From Lysobacterales bacterium (GTDB lineage: Bacteria > Pseudomonadota > Gammaproteobacteria > Xanthomonadales > Marinicellaceae): 9,838 bases of DNA. A program made the position numbers and the translations under genes. This document shows positions 1 to 7,052 of this stretch, piece by piece. Each line of letters opens with the position of its first letter. The first letter of the stretch is position 1. The DNA lies in the NCBI GenBank assembly GCA_027083915.1, contig JALWML010000589.1:1-9838 (forward strand), given 5' to 3'. The notes beneath the pieces were generated by a model. It saw only the letters and a list, made by a program, of their open reading frames with translations, ran no database searches and was not told the origin of the DNA.

Positions 1-1345
1 TGGCAATGCTAATTTAGAGTATGTTTCTCAGATTATTACCAAGCGTTCAGGGTTGCGACCACATCTGATAATGGCAGACTTTGGGAAAGTTACAAGGAGC
101 ATTAAATACCATTATTTCTTTAGTAATTATCCCATAGAGAATTTAGTTCAGAAAGAAATTAATTTATTAAAGAATGATATCGATCAAGTACATAATCCTG
201 AAATTTTATTGGATTATTTACTGCACTTGGCTGTTAAACACCGTGCAACGGATATCCATATTCAACCTGATAATAACAGTGCACATATTTCTTTTCGAAT
301 CGATGGTGTTTTACAACCTATTATTGGTATGTCTAAAGCGGTAGTGCGGTTGATATCAAGCATTAAAATGCGCTCAAAAATGGACATAACAGAACAAAGA
401 TTGCCTCAAGATGGTAGCTTTGGAACAGAAGTTATTGAAACACCATATGATGTTCGTGTATCGACTCTATCAACGGAGTTTGGTGAAAATGTTGTGCTAA
501 GACTTTTACCTGGAGGAATCTTGGTTCGTGATTTGAGCCAATTGGGCTTTTTGTCTGAAGACATCAATATTATGAAAAAAATGTTCTCACAACCAGCGGG
601 AATTGTCTTGTTAACGGGTCCAACTGGTAGTGGTAAAACCACTACATTACATGCTGGTTTACGAGCCCATGGATTAAGTGGAAAAAATATCTTAACCATT
701 GAAGATCCAATAGAGTATAAATTGCCAGTCATTTGTCAAACGCAAGTCAATAGAAAAGCAAACTACACTTTTGAAACTGCTATTTCACATTTTTTAAGGC
801 ATGATCCTGATGTGATGTTAATTGGTGAAATTAGAGATAAGGAAACGGCATCAGCGGCGATGACAGCAGCAGAAACAGGTCACCTAGTTTTATCTACCTT
901 GCATGTAAACAGTGCCATTGGCGTCATTCCTCGCTTAAAAGCACTGGGAATACATTCCCAAATTATAGCCGATAGTTTGGTTGGAGTTGTGAGCCAAAGA
1001 TTATTACGCAAATTATGCCAACAGTGCTGTGAGGTATATATTCCTTCGGCTGAAGAGTGGTCAGTAGTGAGTGATGAAAAAGAAGTCAAGCAGTTAAAAA
1101 GAGCCAAAGGATGTTCACAATGTTCCGATAGTGGTTATTTAGGCCGGACGCCAATTTATGAGTTGTTACCCATTGGAAAATCATTAACTGATGCCATTGC
1201 AAATGATTCTTCTAGAAAACAAATTGCAGATATTGTTGAAACAAAAAAGCTATTGAATTTAAGGAATATGGCAAAGGGTCGAGTGTTAAATGGTGAAACT
1301 TCGGTGGATGAATTTATGAGAATTATTGGTTCGGAGCTTGATTAA
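1..1345 (+). CDS. GspE/PilB-family filament assembly ATPase (5' end outside window)
   Basis: Cytoplasmic hexameric ATPase that powers subunit extraction and polymerisation in type II secretion and type IV pilus systems. The frame is open to the window edge (first full codon at 2), so the gene is 5'-truncated here. A TTG at 53 is not a credible start, because the residues before it continue an N-terminal GspE-type domain (YVSQIITKRSG). Counting from the codon at 2: N2-domain motif ATDIHIQP near 82-89, RLPQDG at 133-138, Walker A GPTGSGKTT at 206-214, an EDPIE acidic box near 234-238, Walker B region DVMLIGEIRD at 270-279 and His box GHLVLSTLH at 293-301. A zinc-type tetracysteine follows (C339, C342, C371, C374; 28 residues between the pairs), then GYLGR. 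All catalytic motifs look intact. The stop is directly followed by the platform gene's ATG. Whether it is closer to GspE, PilB or MshE cannot be decided by eye. Family assignment is very secure. Confidence 0.95.
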   Translation, partial: GNANLEYVSQIITKRSGLRPHLIMADFGKVTRSIKYHYFFSNYPIENLVQKEINLLKNDIDQVHNPEILLDYLLHLAVKHRATDIHIQPDNNSAHISFRIDGVLQPIIGMSKAVVRLISSIKMRSKMDITEQRLPQDGSFGTEVIETPYDVRVSTLSTEFGENVVLRLLPGGILVRDLSQLGFLSEDINIMKKMFSQPAGIVLLTGPTGSGKTTTLHAGLRAHGLSGKNILTIEDPIEYKLPVICQTQVNRKANYTFETAISHFLRHDPDVMLIGEIRDKETASAAMTAAETGHLVLSTLHVNSAIGVIPRLKALGIHSQIIADSLVGVVSQRLLRKLCQQCCEVYIPSAEEWSVVSDEKEVKQLKRAKGCSQCSDSGYLGRTPIYELLPIGKSLTDAIANDSSRKQIADIVETKKLLNLRNMAKGRVLNGETSVDEFMRIIGSELD

Positions 1346-2593
1346 ATGCGCTGTTATTACCACAAATTATTACTGCAGTCAGGAAAAACCCAAAGAGGGG
1401 TTTCCAAGTTGTTGATGGAGAATGAACGCTCAGCACAAATATATTTAGAAAAACGAAAAGATGCAATTATTTTAAATCTATTTATGTTGCCTAATTGGTT
1501 TATTTATATTTATGACTTTTGGAATCGAATGCTTGGCAATTATATTTCTAAGGCTTCTTTGGCAGAGTTTTTCCATAATATTGCTGTCATGTTGAAGGCT
1601 GGCGTTCCAATATTTACCGCCATGGAAGAAATGTCAACAGATGATTCTGAGCCAAGAATTAAGGAACTAGCAGAGAATCTACTGGAATCTATGCGTTCAG
1701 GTCTGACTTTTGCCCAGAGTTTAGATAAGCATGCTGATATCATTCCCAAAACGGTGCGCCATCTAGCCCTTATTGGCGAAAAGTCAGGCAACCAAGATCG
1801 CACATTAAATGATGCAGCATTACATATGAATAGAATAGTGAGTATTTCGCGAGATACTAAACGTGCAATGATTTATCCAGCTTTTGTTTTCACCAGTATA
1901 ATTGGTGCAACAATATTTTGGTTGTATTATGTTGTACCAAATATTGCAGATTTATTTAAGCACATGCAAGTTGACTTGCCTTCGATTACTAAGATGACGA
2001 TAGCATTTTCTAATCATATCCATGATTATTTTTTACTGTATATCGTACTGTTTTTTCTGTTTATTGTTTTCTTAATTGCACTTTACCGTTACCACCAACC
2101 TTTTCGATATAGGGTGCATAAGTTACTCTTTAGACTTCCAGTTTCACGTACTATTGTTAAGTCATCAGGTTTGGCTTTTATAACCGAATACTTAAGTTTA
2201 TTAATTTCATCTGGTGTCGAAATAATTACCAGTCTTGATATTATTGAGTCATCAATAACCAATGAAGTTTATAAAGAAAAGATAGCCAAAGTAAAAGAAG
2301 GCGTTAGTAGAGGTAATACATTAACCGATGAATTACGTGCTGCAGATGTGTTTCCAAGTTTTGTTTTGCGATTAACAAGTATTGGTGAGCAAACAGGAAC
2401 ATTGGATAAGCAATTAAGCTACCTAGCAGAAGAATACCGTAAACGATTTGAACATACGGTCGCATCGATTAATGAAATTATTCAGCCATTAGTCATTATA
2501 TTTGCAGGCTTAATGTTCATCTTAATGATTGTCGCCTTGTTCTTACCTGTTTATAAGTTGATTGGTCAAGTCGGAATCTTAGGGGGTAAATAA
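1346..2593 (+). CDS. GspF/PilC-family inner-membrane platform protein
   Basis: Polytopic inner-membrane protein that couples the assembly ATPase to pilin insertion into the growing filament. The 415-residue length is normal for the family. There is an N-terminal cytoplasmic segment (about 1-60) and then two repeated GspF domains (about 71-198 and 273-401). Each domain has the family pattern of a leading helix ending in an AGVPI/SGVEI-type motif (83-90 and 288-294), later a GE-[KQ]-[ST]-G motif (IGEKSG 143-148, IGEQTG 346-351). Hydrophobic membrane segments lie at about 177-198, 228-248 and 379-401. The ATG abuts the ATPase stop codon (TAAATG) and has GGAG at 1333-1336, 9 nt upstream, so the two are probably translationally coupled. 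The first residues (CYYHKLLLQSGKTQRG) resemble the usual GspF N-terminus, which supports this start. The specific system (T2SS, T4P or MSHA-like) cannot be fixed from this protein alone. Confidence 0.94.
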   Translation: MRCYYHKLLLQSGKTQRGVSKLLMENERSAQIYLEKRKDAIILNLFMLPNWFIYIYDFWNRMLGNYISKASLAEFFHNIAVMLKAGVPIFTAMEEMSTDDSEPRIKELAENLLESMRSGLTFAQSLDKHADIIPKTVRHLALIGEKSGNQDRTLNDAALHMNRIVSISRDTKRAMIYPAFVFTSIIGATIFWLYYVVPNIADLFKHMQVDLPSITKMTIAFSNHIHDYFLLYIVLFFLFIVFLIALYRYHQPFRYRVHKLLFRLPVSRTIVKSSGLAFITEYLSLLISSGVEIITSLDIIESSITNEVYKEKIAKVKEGVSRGNTLTDELRAADVFPSFVLRLTSIGEQTGTLDKQLSYLAEEYRKRFEHTVASINEIIQPLVIIFAGLMFILMIVALFLPVYKLIGQVGILGGK

Positions 2594-2598
2594 AAGTG
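2581..2598 (+). promoter_or_regulatory. Ribosome binding site and forced GTG start of giant pilin 1
   Basis: A run of five G (2582-2586) sits 9 nt before GTG 2596. An in-frame TAA at 2587-2589 excludes any upstream start, and the next in-frame ATG would cut into the prepilin membrane helix. GTG initiation is therefore required. Confidence 0.75.
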
Positions 2599-4695
2599 TA
2601 TATTAATCGTCATAATAAAGTCGTTCGACAGTATGGTTTTAGTTTATGGGAACTCTCTTTGGTCATGTTAATTATGATTGGATTGTTTGTGGCGTTAGTA
2701 AATATAATGCCTTATATTGTTAAGCGAGATAATGTCGCATTTGACAATACAATCTTGGTAAAAGTTGATGAACAGATACTTGGTTTTATAGCGACCTATA
2801 ATCGCCTGCCATACCCCGATAGTAACTCGGATGGTTTGGAGGATGCCTCAGCAAACAGTGGAACATTGCCCTATAAAACATTAGGATTAAATGAAGACTA
2901 TGCTGGGGTAGGCTCTATTCCCTTAGTTTACGCTGTTTATCGCAATTCATCTGCAAATGCAGATCTTGCCAATATTACAAATATATTTAACCCAACTGAC
3001 TCACACGGGACAACAACAACTTTTAATCACACCAATGGATTAGATTTCTGTACGTCATTAGCTAATGGAGCCTCTGCTGCTTTTTCTGCTTCCTTTGCTC
3101 ATATTGTTTTGCCATCTGGGGTGAAAAAATCAATTCCTTATATTATTGTGAGTGCAGGACTGGCAGATAAAGATGGTAACCTAAATCCTTTTGATGGGAG
3201 GAATGCCAGTGTTGCATTGGATTTTGAATCAGTCAACAAGATTCAAAATGGCAGTTATGATGATATTGTTTTATCTAAAACATTTGAAGAGCTTGCTCAA
3301 TCATTAAATTGTGATACAGCAATAAACTCCCTTAACTTATTAGCGGATGCCAAAGCCACCCACGAAGAAAATGTAGAACAAGCAGATAGTCTAAAAGGTG
3401 ACGTAGAATTATCCATAATTATCACGGTTATGCAAACAGCAGTGGGGGTAGCAAATACCGCAATAGCGGTCTATAATTTAGGCTTGGCAGCAGCGTTAGT
3501 GGGCGTAGCATCGGTATCATTGGCATCGGCTGTTGCCACATGCATTGCATCATTAGGTACTGCCTGTGCATTGGTTGGGGTTGCAATTGCGGGTTTAGCT
3601 GCAGCAATTGCTGCGGTAGTTGCTGCTGGTGTTTCTGTTGGTTTAAATATAGCAGCACTAGTAGCCCAAACAACGGCAATAGTTAAAACGATAGATGTTG
3701 CCAATAGAGCTGGTTCTACAATAACACCGCCGAATCCAAATAGTGTTACTGACCCAAATACTGGGGTAGTTACTTCCAATTCAGACTTGGCAGCTCAAGC
3801 CCGAGCAACGGCAGAAATGTTGAAAAAAGATGCCGCTGAAAAAGTCATCGCTGCTCGTTCCAGTATTAATGATGCTAGATCACTTTCCCTCTCGATTAGA
3901 AATAGATTTTCTACCTTGAAGAGTGAAACACAAGATTTAGTCAACACAAATACTGATGTAGGAGATGCTCTGTTTACATCGTTTACAAACTCTGCTAATA
4001 ATCAAGCCCAATCAAATTTGAATCAGTCCAATACTGCCATTGTTGGCTTAAATAATGCTTTAGGTGATGCTAATAATGCGGTAGCAGCAGTGGGTGCAGC
4101 GGTGTCAACTGTTGACCCTAATAATCCGCTTGGTCCACCAATTATTTCTTATCCTAATGCTGATTTTCCGTTAGCACGTACGCATTTACAATTAGCCGAG
4201 CCTGATACAACAGCAGCGGGAACAGAATTTACTAACTTAAATAACAGTTATCTATCGACTAGGAGTTTTGCTGTTAATGCCAAAAACCGCATTATTACGA
4301 TACGTAACGCTTTGCCTCCATTGCCAGGAAATGCGACAGTAGCACAAATTAATGCAAGAAATGCTTATCTGGCTATACTTAATAATGCTGAGTCAAAAGC
4401 CAATACTGTCATCGGTCGTATAGATGAAATATTTACAAATCCTTTTGATCCTTACTTTGGAGATAATATATTTAATACATGGATTGGGATAGAGTTAGGG
4501 CGGATAAATGCAGCACAAGGACAGACCACAGAGGCATTGGAAACAATAACAGGAGCATTAGATGCAGAGGCTACTGCCACTGAATTAGAAAATGCTGGGG
4601 GTAATAATCCGCCACCTTCAACAAATGTTTTAAACTTATCAACTGGAGTAGATGATATATTAAAAGCGGCAGATGAAAAAGGGGTGCAAAGATAA
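2596..4695 (+). CDS. Giant prepilin-like protein 1 (699 aa) with long hydrophobic/helical C-terminal extension
   Basis: Class-III prepilin N-terminus: a 14-residue basic leader ending RQYG, predicted prepilin-peptidase cleavage G14|F15, then FSLWELSLVM with the conserved Glu at mature +5 and a membrane helix to about residue 38. A globular domain (about 40-239) carries RLPYPD (70-75), an Asp/Asn-rich loop (75-83), LPYKTLGL (91-98), C152, a second acidic loop (191-201), YDD (221-223) and C239; the next two genes share these. Residues 240-699 are extra. They hold a helical lead-in, about 95 strongly hydrophobic Ala/Val/Gly-rich residues (272-365), a Pro/Asn linker (about 375-396), Ala/Asn/Ser-rich probable helices, another Pro-rich break (507-521) and a helical tail. 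GTG start: an in-frame TAA lies at 2587-2589 and the next ATG (residue 24) is inside the membrane helix. The gene begins 2 nt after the platform gene. Secretion as a pilin is well supported; the function of the extension is unknown. It is far longer than usual pilins (about 130-330 aa). Confidence 0.9.
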   Translation: MYINRHNKVVRQYGFSLWELSLVMLIMIGLFVALVNIMPYIVKRDNVAFDNTILVKVDEQILGFIATYNRLPYPDSNSDGLEDASANSGTLPYKTLGLNEDYAGVGSIPLVYAVYRNSSANADLANITNIFNPTDSHGTTTTFNHTNGLDFCTSLANGASAAFSASFAHIVLPSGVKKSIPYIIVSAGLADKDGNLNPFDGRNASVALDFESVNKIQNGSYDDIVLSKTFEELAQSLNCDTAINSLNLLADAKATHEENVEQADSLKGDVELSIIITVMQTAVGVANTAIAVYNLGLAAALVGVASVSLASAVATCIASLGTACALVGVAIAGLAAAIAAVVAAGVSVGLNIAALVAQTTAIVKTIDVANRAGSTITPPNPNSVTDPNTGVVTSNSDLAAQARATAEMLKKDAAEKVIAARSSINDARSLSLSIRNRFSTLKSETQDLVNTNTDVGDALFTSFTNSANNQAQSNLNQSNTAIVGLNNALGDANNAVAAVGAAVSTVDPNNPLGPPIISYPNADFPLARTHLQLAEPDTTAAGTEFTNLNNSYLSTRSFAVNAKNRIITIRNALPPLPGNATVAQINARNAYLAILNNAESKANTVIGRIDEIFTNPFDPYFGDNIFNTWIGIELGRINAAQGQTTEALETITGALDAEATATELENAGGNNPPPSTNVLNLSTGVDDILKAADEKGVQR
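3409..3690 (+). other. Segment encoding a ~95-residue hydrophobic Ala/Val/Gly domain in giant pilin 1
   Basis: Encodes residues 272-365 of the 699-residue pilin. The stretch has very few charged residues and is dominated by Ala, Val, Leu, Ile and Gly. The hexapeptide ALVGVA occurs twice, starting at residues 300 and 325, suggesting two related helices. Two cysteines (C316, C324) lie between or within them. It could be a membrane-inserting hairpin or the hydrophobic core of a helical bundle. Confidence 0.7.
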
Positions 4696-5840
4696 TGAAA
4701 AGACAGTATCTTAACGGTTATTCTTTGGTTGAAATGTCATTGGTTCTGGTGATTATTGGTATTATTGGATTTTTTAGTATCAGGTTTCTTTCGCAAATTG
4801 GATCACAAACACTTAATCAACAATTTAAAAATGACTTAGAAAGAGCCGATGAAGCTCTCATAGGGTTTGTGTTAGCCAACAGTCGATTGCCTTGCCCGGA
4901 TACCAATAATGATGGAAACGAAAATTGTGCCAGTACTAATAAACACGGTTTTTTACCTGTGAATACTCTGGGTATTGAAACCAGTAGTCAAAGCAAAAAA
5001 GGCATGCCCATACGTTATGGTGTTTTTAGGAAAGCAAATGCAGTGGCTAAAAATGATACTGATTTAGCTCAACTTAAAGACCGTTATGAGCCATTATTGC
5101 CGAACGCAGAGACATCCAATCAATTAGGTGGTTTAGATTTCTGTTTAGCATTAAAAAATGCCAGTCTTGGAGCTGCCGACAATACACAAGTTAATGTAGG
5201 CATTACAACAGTTAATATGGCTTATGTTTTGGCAGATGCTGGTTTAATAGATGCCAATAACGATGGCAATTTGTTTGATGGTGTTAATGCAACAGGGGTT
5301 AAATTTGAGCAACCTCACACGTCACATAAAAACAATTACGATGACAATGTTGTGGCAGTTAGTTTTAATGAATTATCTGGTCAGTTGAATTGCCCCAAAG
5401 TTTTGTCACAGACAAATGGTGCAGCAAGAGCCAGTTTTGCTGCCTATGATATGTGGTTGTTAGCAACCCAATATAAAGAATTTAGGGATTTTAATGTTGC
5501 CTATCTTAGGAGCATAGTAAAAGTGGCAGAAAGCACTCGCGACTTAGCATTAGCTGGTGTTGCACTGGCTCTATTATCGACTGCCATTGCAGGAGTAGAT
5601 GTGGCAATGGATTTTACAGGAGCCAGTGCACTTGGAATTACTCTGGCTTTCATAGCAACTGCTGATGCAGCGAAAGCACTAGATGATGCAGAAGAAGGTC
5701 TCGATGCTGCTGAAGATGCAGTAGTTGCCGCAATTGAACAACAAAACCAAGCCATTGCCTCACTTGCACGAGCACTGGCATTTAAAGATGCTAAGTTGGC
5801 AGAAGTTAAAAGTTTAGATCAAAGAGGGTTGATTCGATGA
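4695..5840 (+). CDS. Extended prepilin-like protein 2 (381 aa), paralogue of the preceding gene
   Basis: Short basic leader MKRQYLNG with predicted cleavage G8|Y9, then YSLVEMSLVLVIIGIIGFF with Glu at mature +5 and one membrane helix (about 10-32). The globular domain (about 40-233) matches its neighbours: RLPCPD (64-69), acidic loop D69-T-N-N-D73-G, FLPVNTLGI (86-94), DFC (148-150), loop D186-A-N-N-D190-G-N (186-192), YDD (215-217) and C233. An additional Cys pair (C67, C78) brackets the first loop. The C-terminal extension (234-381) reads as an amphipathic helix, a hydrophobic Ala/Leu/Gly stretch (about 282-325) and a charged Ala/Glu/Asp-rich helix (about 322-372) with coiled-coil character. 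The ATG overlaps the previous stop by one base and the stop overlaps the next start (ATGA), so translation is coupled to both neighbours. GGGG at 4681-4684 is the likely ribosome binding site. Pilin-like identity is firm; its role as minor, tip or structural subunit is not known. Confidence 0.9.
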   Translation: MKRQYLNGYSLVEMSLVLVIIGIIGFFSIRFLSQIGSQTLNQQFKNDLERADEALIGFVLANSRLPCPDTNNDGNENCASTNKHGFLPVNTLGIETSSQSKKGMPIRYGVFRKANAVAKNDTDLAQLKDRYEPLLPNAETSNQLGGLDFCLALKNASLGAADNTQVNVGITTVNMAYVLADAGLIDANNDGNLFDGVNATGVKFEQPHTSHKNNYDDNVVAVSFNELSGQLNCPKVLSQTNGAARASFAAYDMWLLATQYKEFRDFNVAYLRSIVKVAESTRDLALAGVALALLSTAIAGVDVAMDFTGASALGITLAFIATADAAKALDDAEEGLDAAEDAVVAAIEQQNQAIASLARALAFKDAKLAEVKSLDQRGLIR

Positions 5841-7045
5841 GAAAATTAAAGGGTTATTCATTGATAGAGCTAACAATGGTGCTATTGATTTTAGGTGTTA
5901 TTATTTCTTTGCTTTATACTTACTATCCTCGAGCTCAAATGGTAAAAAAACAATATGTTAAGGCATTTAATACTGAAAATGTTGATAATGCGATCACCGG
6001 TTTTATTTATTCCCATGGGCGCATGCCTTATCCTGACACAAATGGCAGTGGTCTGGAAAATATAGGAGCAACAAGAGGTACAATACCTCATAAGACCTTA
6101 GGTATGGCAGAAAAACCAGTCAATGAATTTAATATTCCTTTGGTGTACTCAATCTTTAGAAAGCCCAATGCAGATAACCAGCTCGATGCAGATTTGGCAA
6201 TTAACAAAGACAGACTGTATGCCTTATTGCCTTCCGGAACAAGAGCCGCTGCATTAACACCTTTGAACCAAAGCAATACAATCGATTTTTGTTTTGCATT
6301 AAAAACAGCGGCAAATATTGCAGCCAATGATGCCAGTGCATTATTTGTTTCTAAGCCAACTTATAAACGAAATGTGGCTTATGTATTAGTTGATGTTGGT
6401 GCTGTTGATGCCGATGGAGATGGTAATTTATTAGACGGCTTGAATACAACAGGTATCAATTTTGAGGCACCAACTAAAGCACAATCTTTAACCTACGATG
6501 ATCAAGTTAATTCAAAGGACTTTTCTGAATTATTTGGTGCACTAGCTTGTGGCTCTGTCATTTCGGCAGCCTTGCACGCTCATGATAATGCTGTTTTGGC
6601 AGCAGATATGATGCACACATCCTTTGTCGATTATAGTAAATTACTGGCATTATCAAGAGATATTGCAGATATTGGGGTGTTACTATCAATTGCTGCTACA
6701 CTTCAAGCCGTTGCAGGGATTGCTGATTCTACATCAGCAGGAGCGACAGCTTTGGCAGAAACATTGATTCCACCACCTGCTGTATTTCAGGCTCAAGGTG
6801 GTTTAGCGCTTGGCTTGATTGCTGCATCTGCTGTAGTTGCAACAGCATCAACGGCAGCGGCAGTTGTAGCTCAGATCTCAGCTGATGATGCGTTACAAGC
6901 TGTAATTGATGCTCAATCTTGTTTTGATAACGGTACAGGTCCTATTTGTACAAACGGACAAACAGGGAACTTTGTATCAAAATTAGCCACATTAACCACA
7001 ACAATACGGGCAAATGCTATTGCCGCAGATAGTGCAGGATTATAG
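5837..7045 (+). CDS. Extended prepilin-like protein 3 (402 aa), third tandem paralogue
   Basis: Very short leader MRKLKG with predicted cleavage G6|Y7, then YSLIELTMVLLILGVIISLL with Glu at mature +5. The globular domain (about 35-238) repeats the family signatures: GRMPYPD (61-67), loop D67-T-N-G-S-G, TIPHKTLGM (82-90), DFC (150-152), a strong loop D191-A-D193-G-D195-G-N, YDD (220-222) and C238. The extension (239-402) contains two hydrophobic Ala-rich stretches (about 278-297 and 321-346) separated by a Pro-containing turn (IPPPAVFQ, 311-318), so it could form a helical hairpin. It also has an extra Cys pair (C362, C371) in a Gly/Asn-rich loop near the C-terminus. The start lies in an ATGA overlap with the previous stop, with GAGGG at 5824-5828 eight bases upstream. 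It is clearly homologous to the two preceding products in the first 240 residues and only similar in character beyond that. Confidence 0.9.
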   Translation: MRKLKGYSLIELTMVLLILGVIISLLYTYYPRAQMVKKQYVKAFNTENVDNAITGFIYSHGRMPYPDTNGSGLENIGATRGTIPHKTLGMAEKPVNEFNIPLVYSIFRKPNADNQLDADLAINKDRLYALLPSGTRAAALTPLNQSNTIDFCFALKTAANIAANDASALFVSKPTYKRNVAYVLVDVGAVDADGDGNLLDGLNTTGINFEAPTKAQSLTYDDQVNSKDFSELFGALACGSVISAALHAHDNAVLAADMMHTSFVDYSKLLALSRDIADIGVLLSIAATLQAVAGIADSTSAGATALAETLIPPPAVFQAQGGLALGLIAASAVVATASTAAAVVAQISADDALQAVIDAQSCFDNGTGPICTNGQTGNFVSKLATLTTTIRANAIAADSAGL

Positions 7046-7052
7046 AGAAATG
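7036..7052 (+). promoter_or_regulatory. Ribosome binding site deciding the start of pilin 4
   Basis: AGGA at 7036-7039 is 10 nt before the ATG at 7050. It supports the shorter 230-residue product over an upstream ATG at 7014, which would add 12 residues to the leader. Confidence 0.6.

Noticed and set aside
53..55. TTG at 53 as start of the ATPase
   Set aside because: The frame is open to the window edge and the preceding residues fit a GspE N-terminal domain, so the gene is truncated by the window.
3480..3660. GCA-rich tract as a DNA tandem repeat
   Set aside because: The repetition comes from Ala codons and no exact repeat unit persists at the nucleotide level.
3428..3779. Minus-strand open frames opposite the Ala-rich part of giant pilin 1
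   Set aside because: They are low-complexity mirror images of the GC-richer Ala codons in a well-supported gene; no ribosome binding site or recognisable protein.
5501..5755. Minus-strand open frame rich in Ala and Ser
   Set aside because: It is a shadow of the Ala/Asp-rich coding sequence of pilin 2.
7014..7049. Upstream in-frame ATG giving a 242-residue pilin 4
   Set aside because: It would overlap the preceding gene by 32 bases and lengthen the leader; ATG 7050 has a suitable ribosome binding site and a typical leader.
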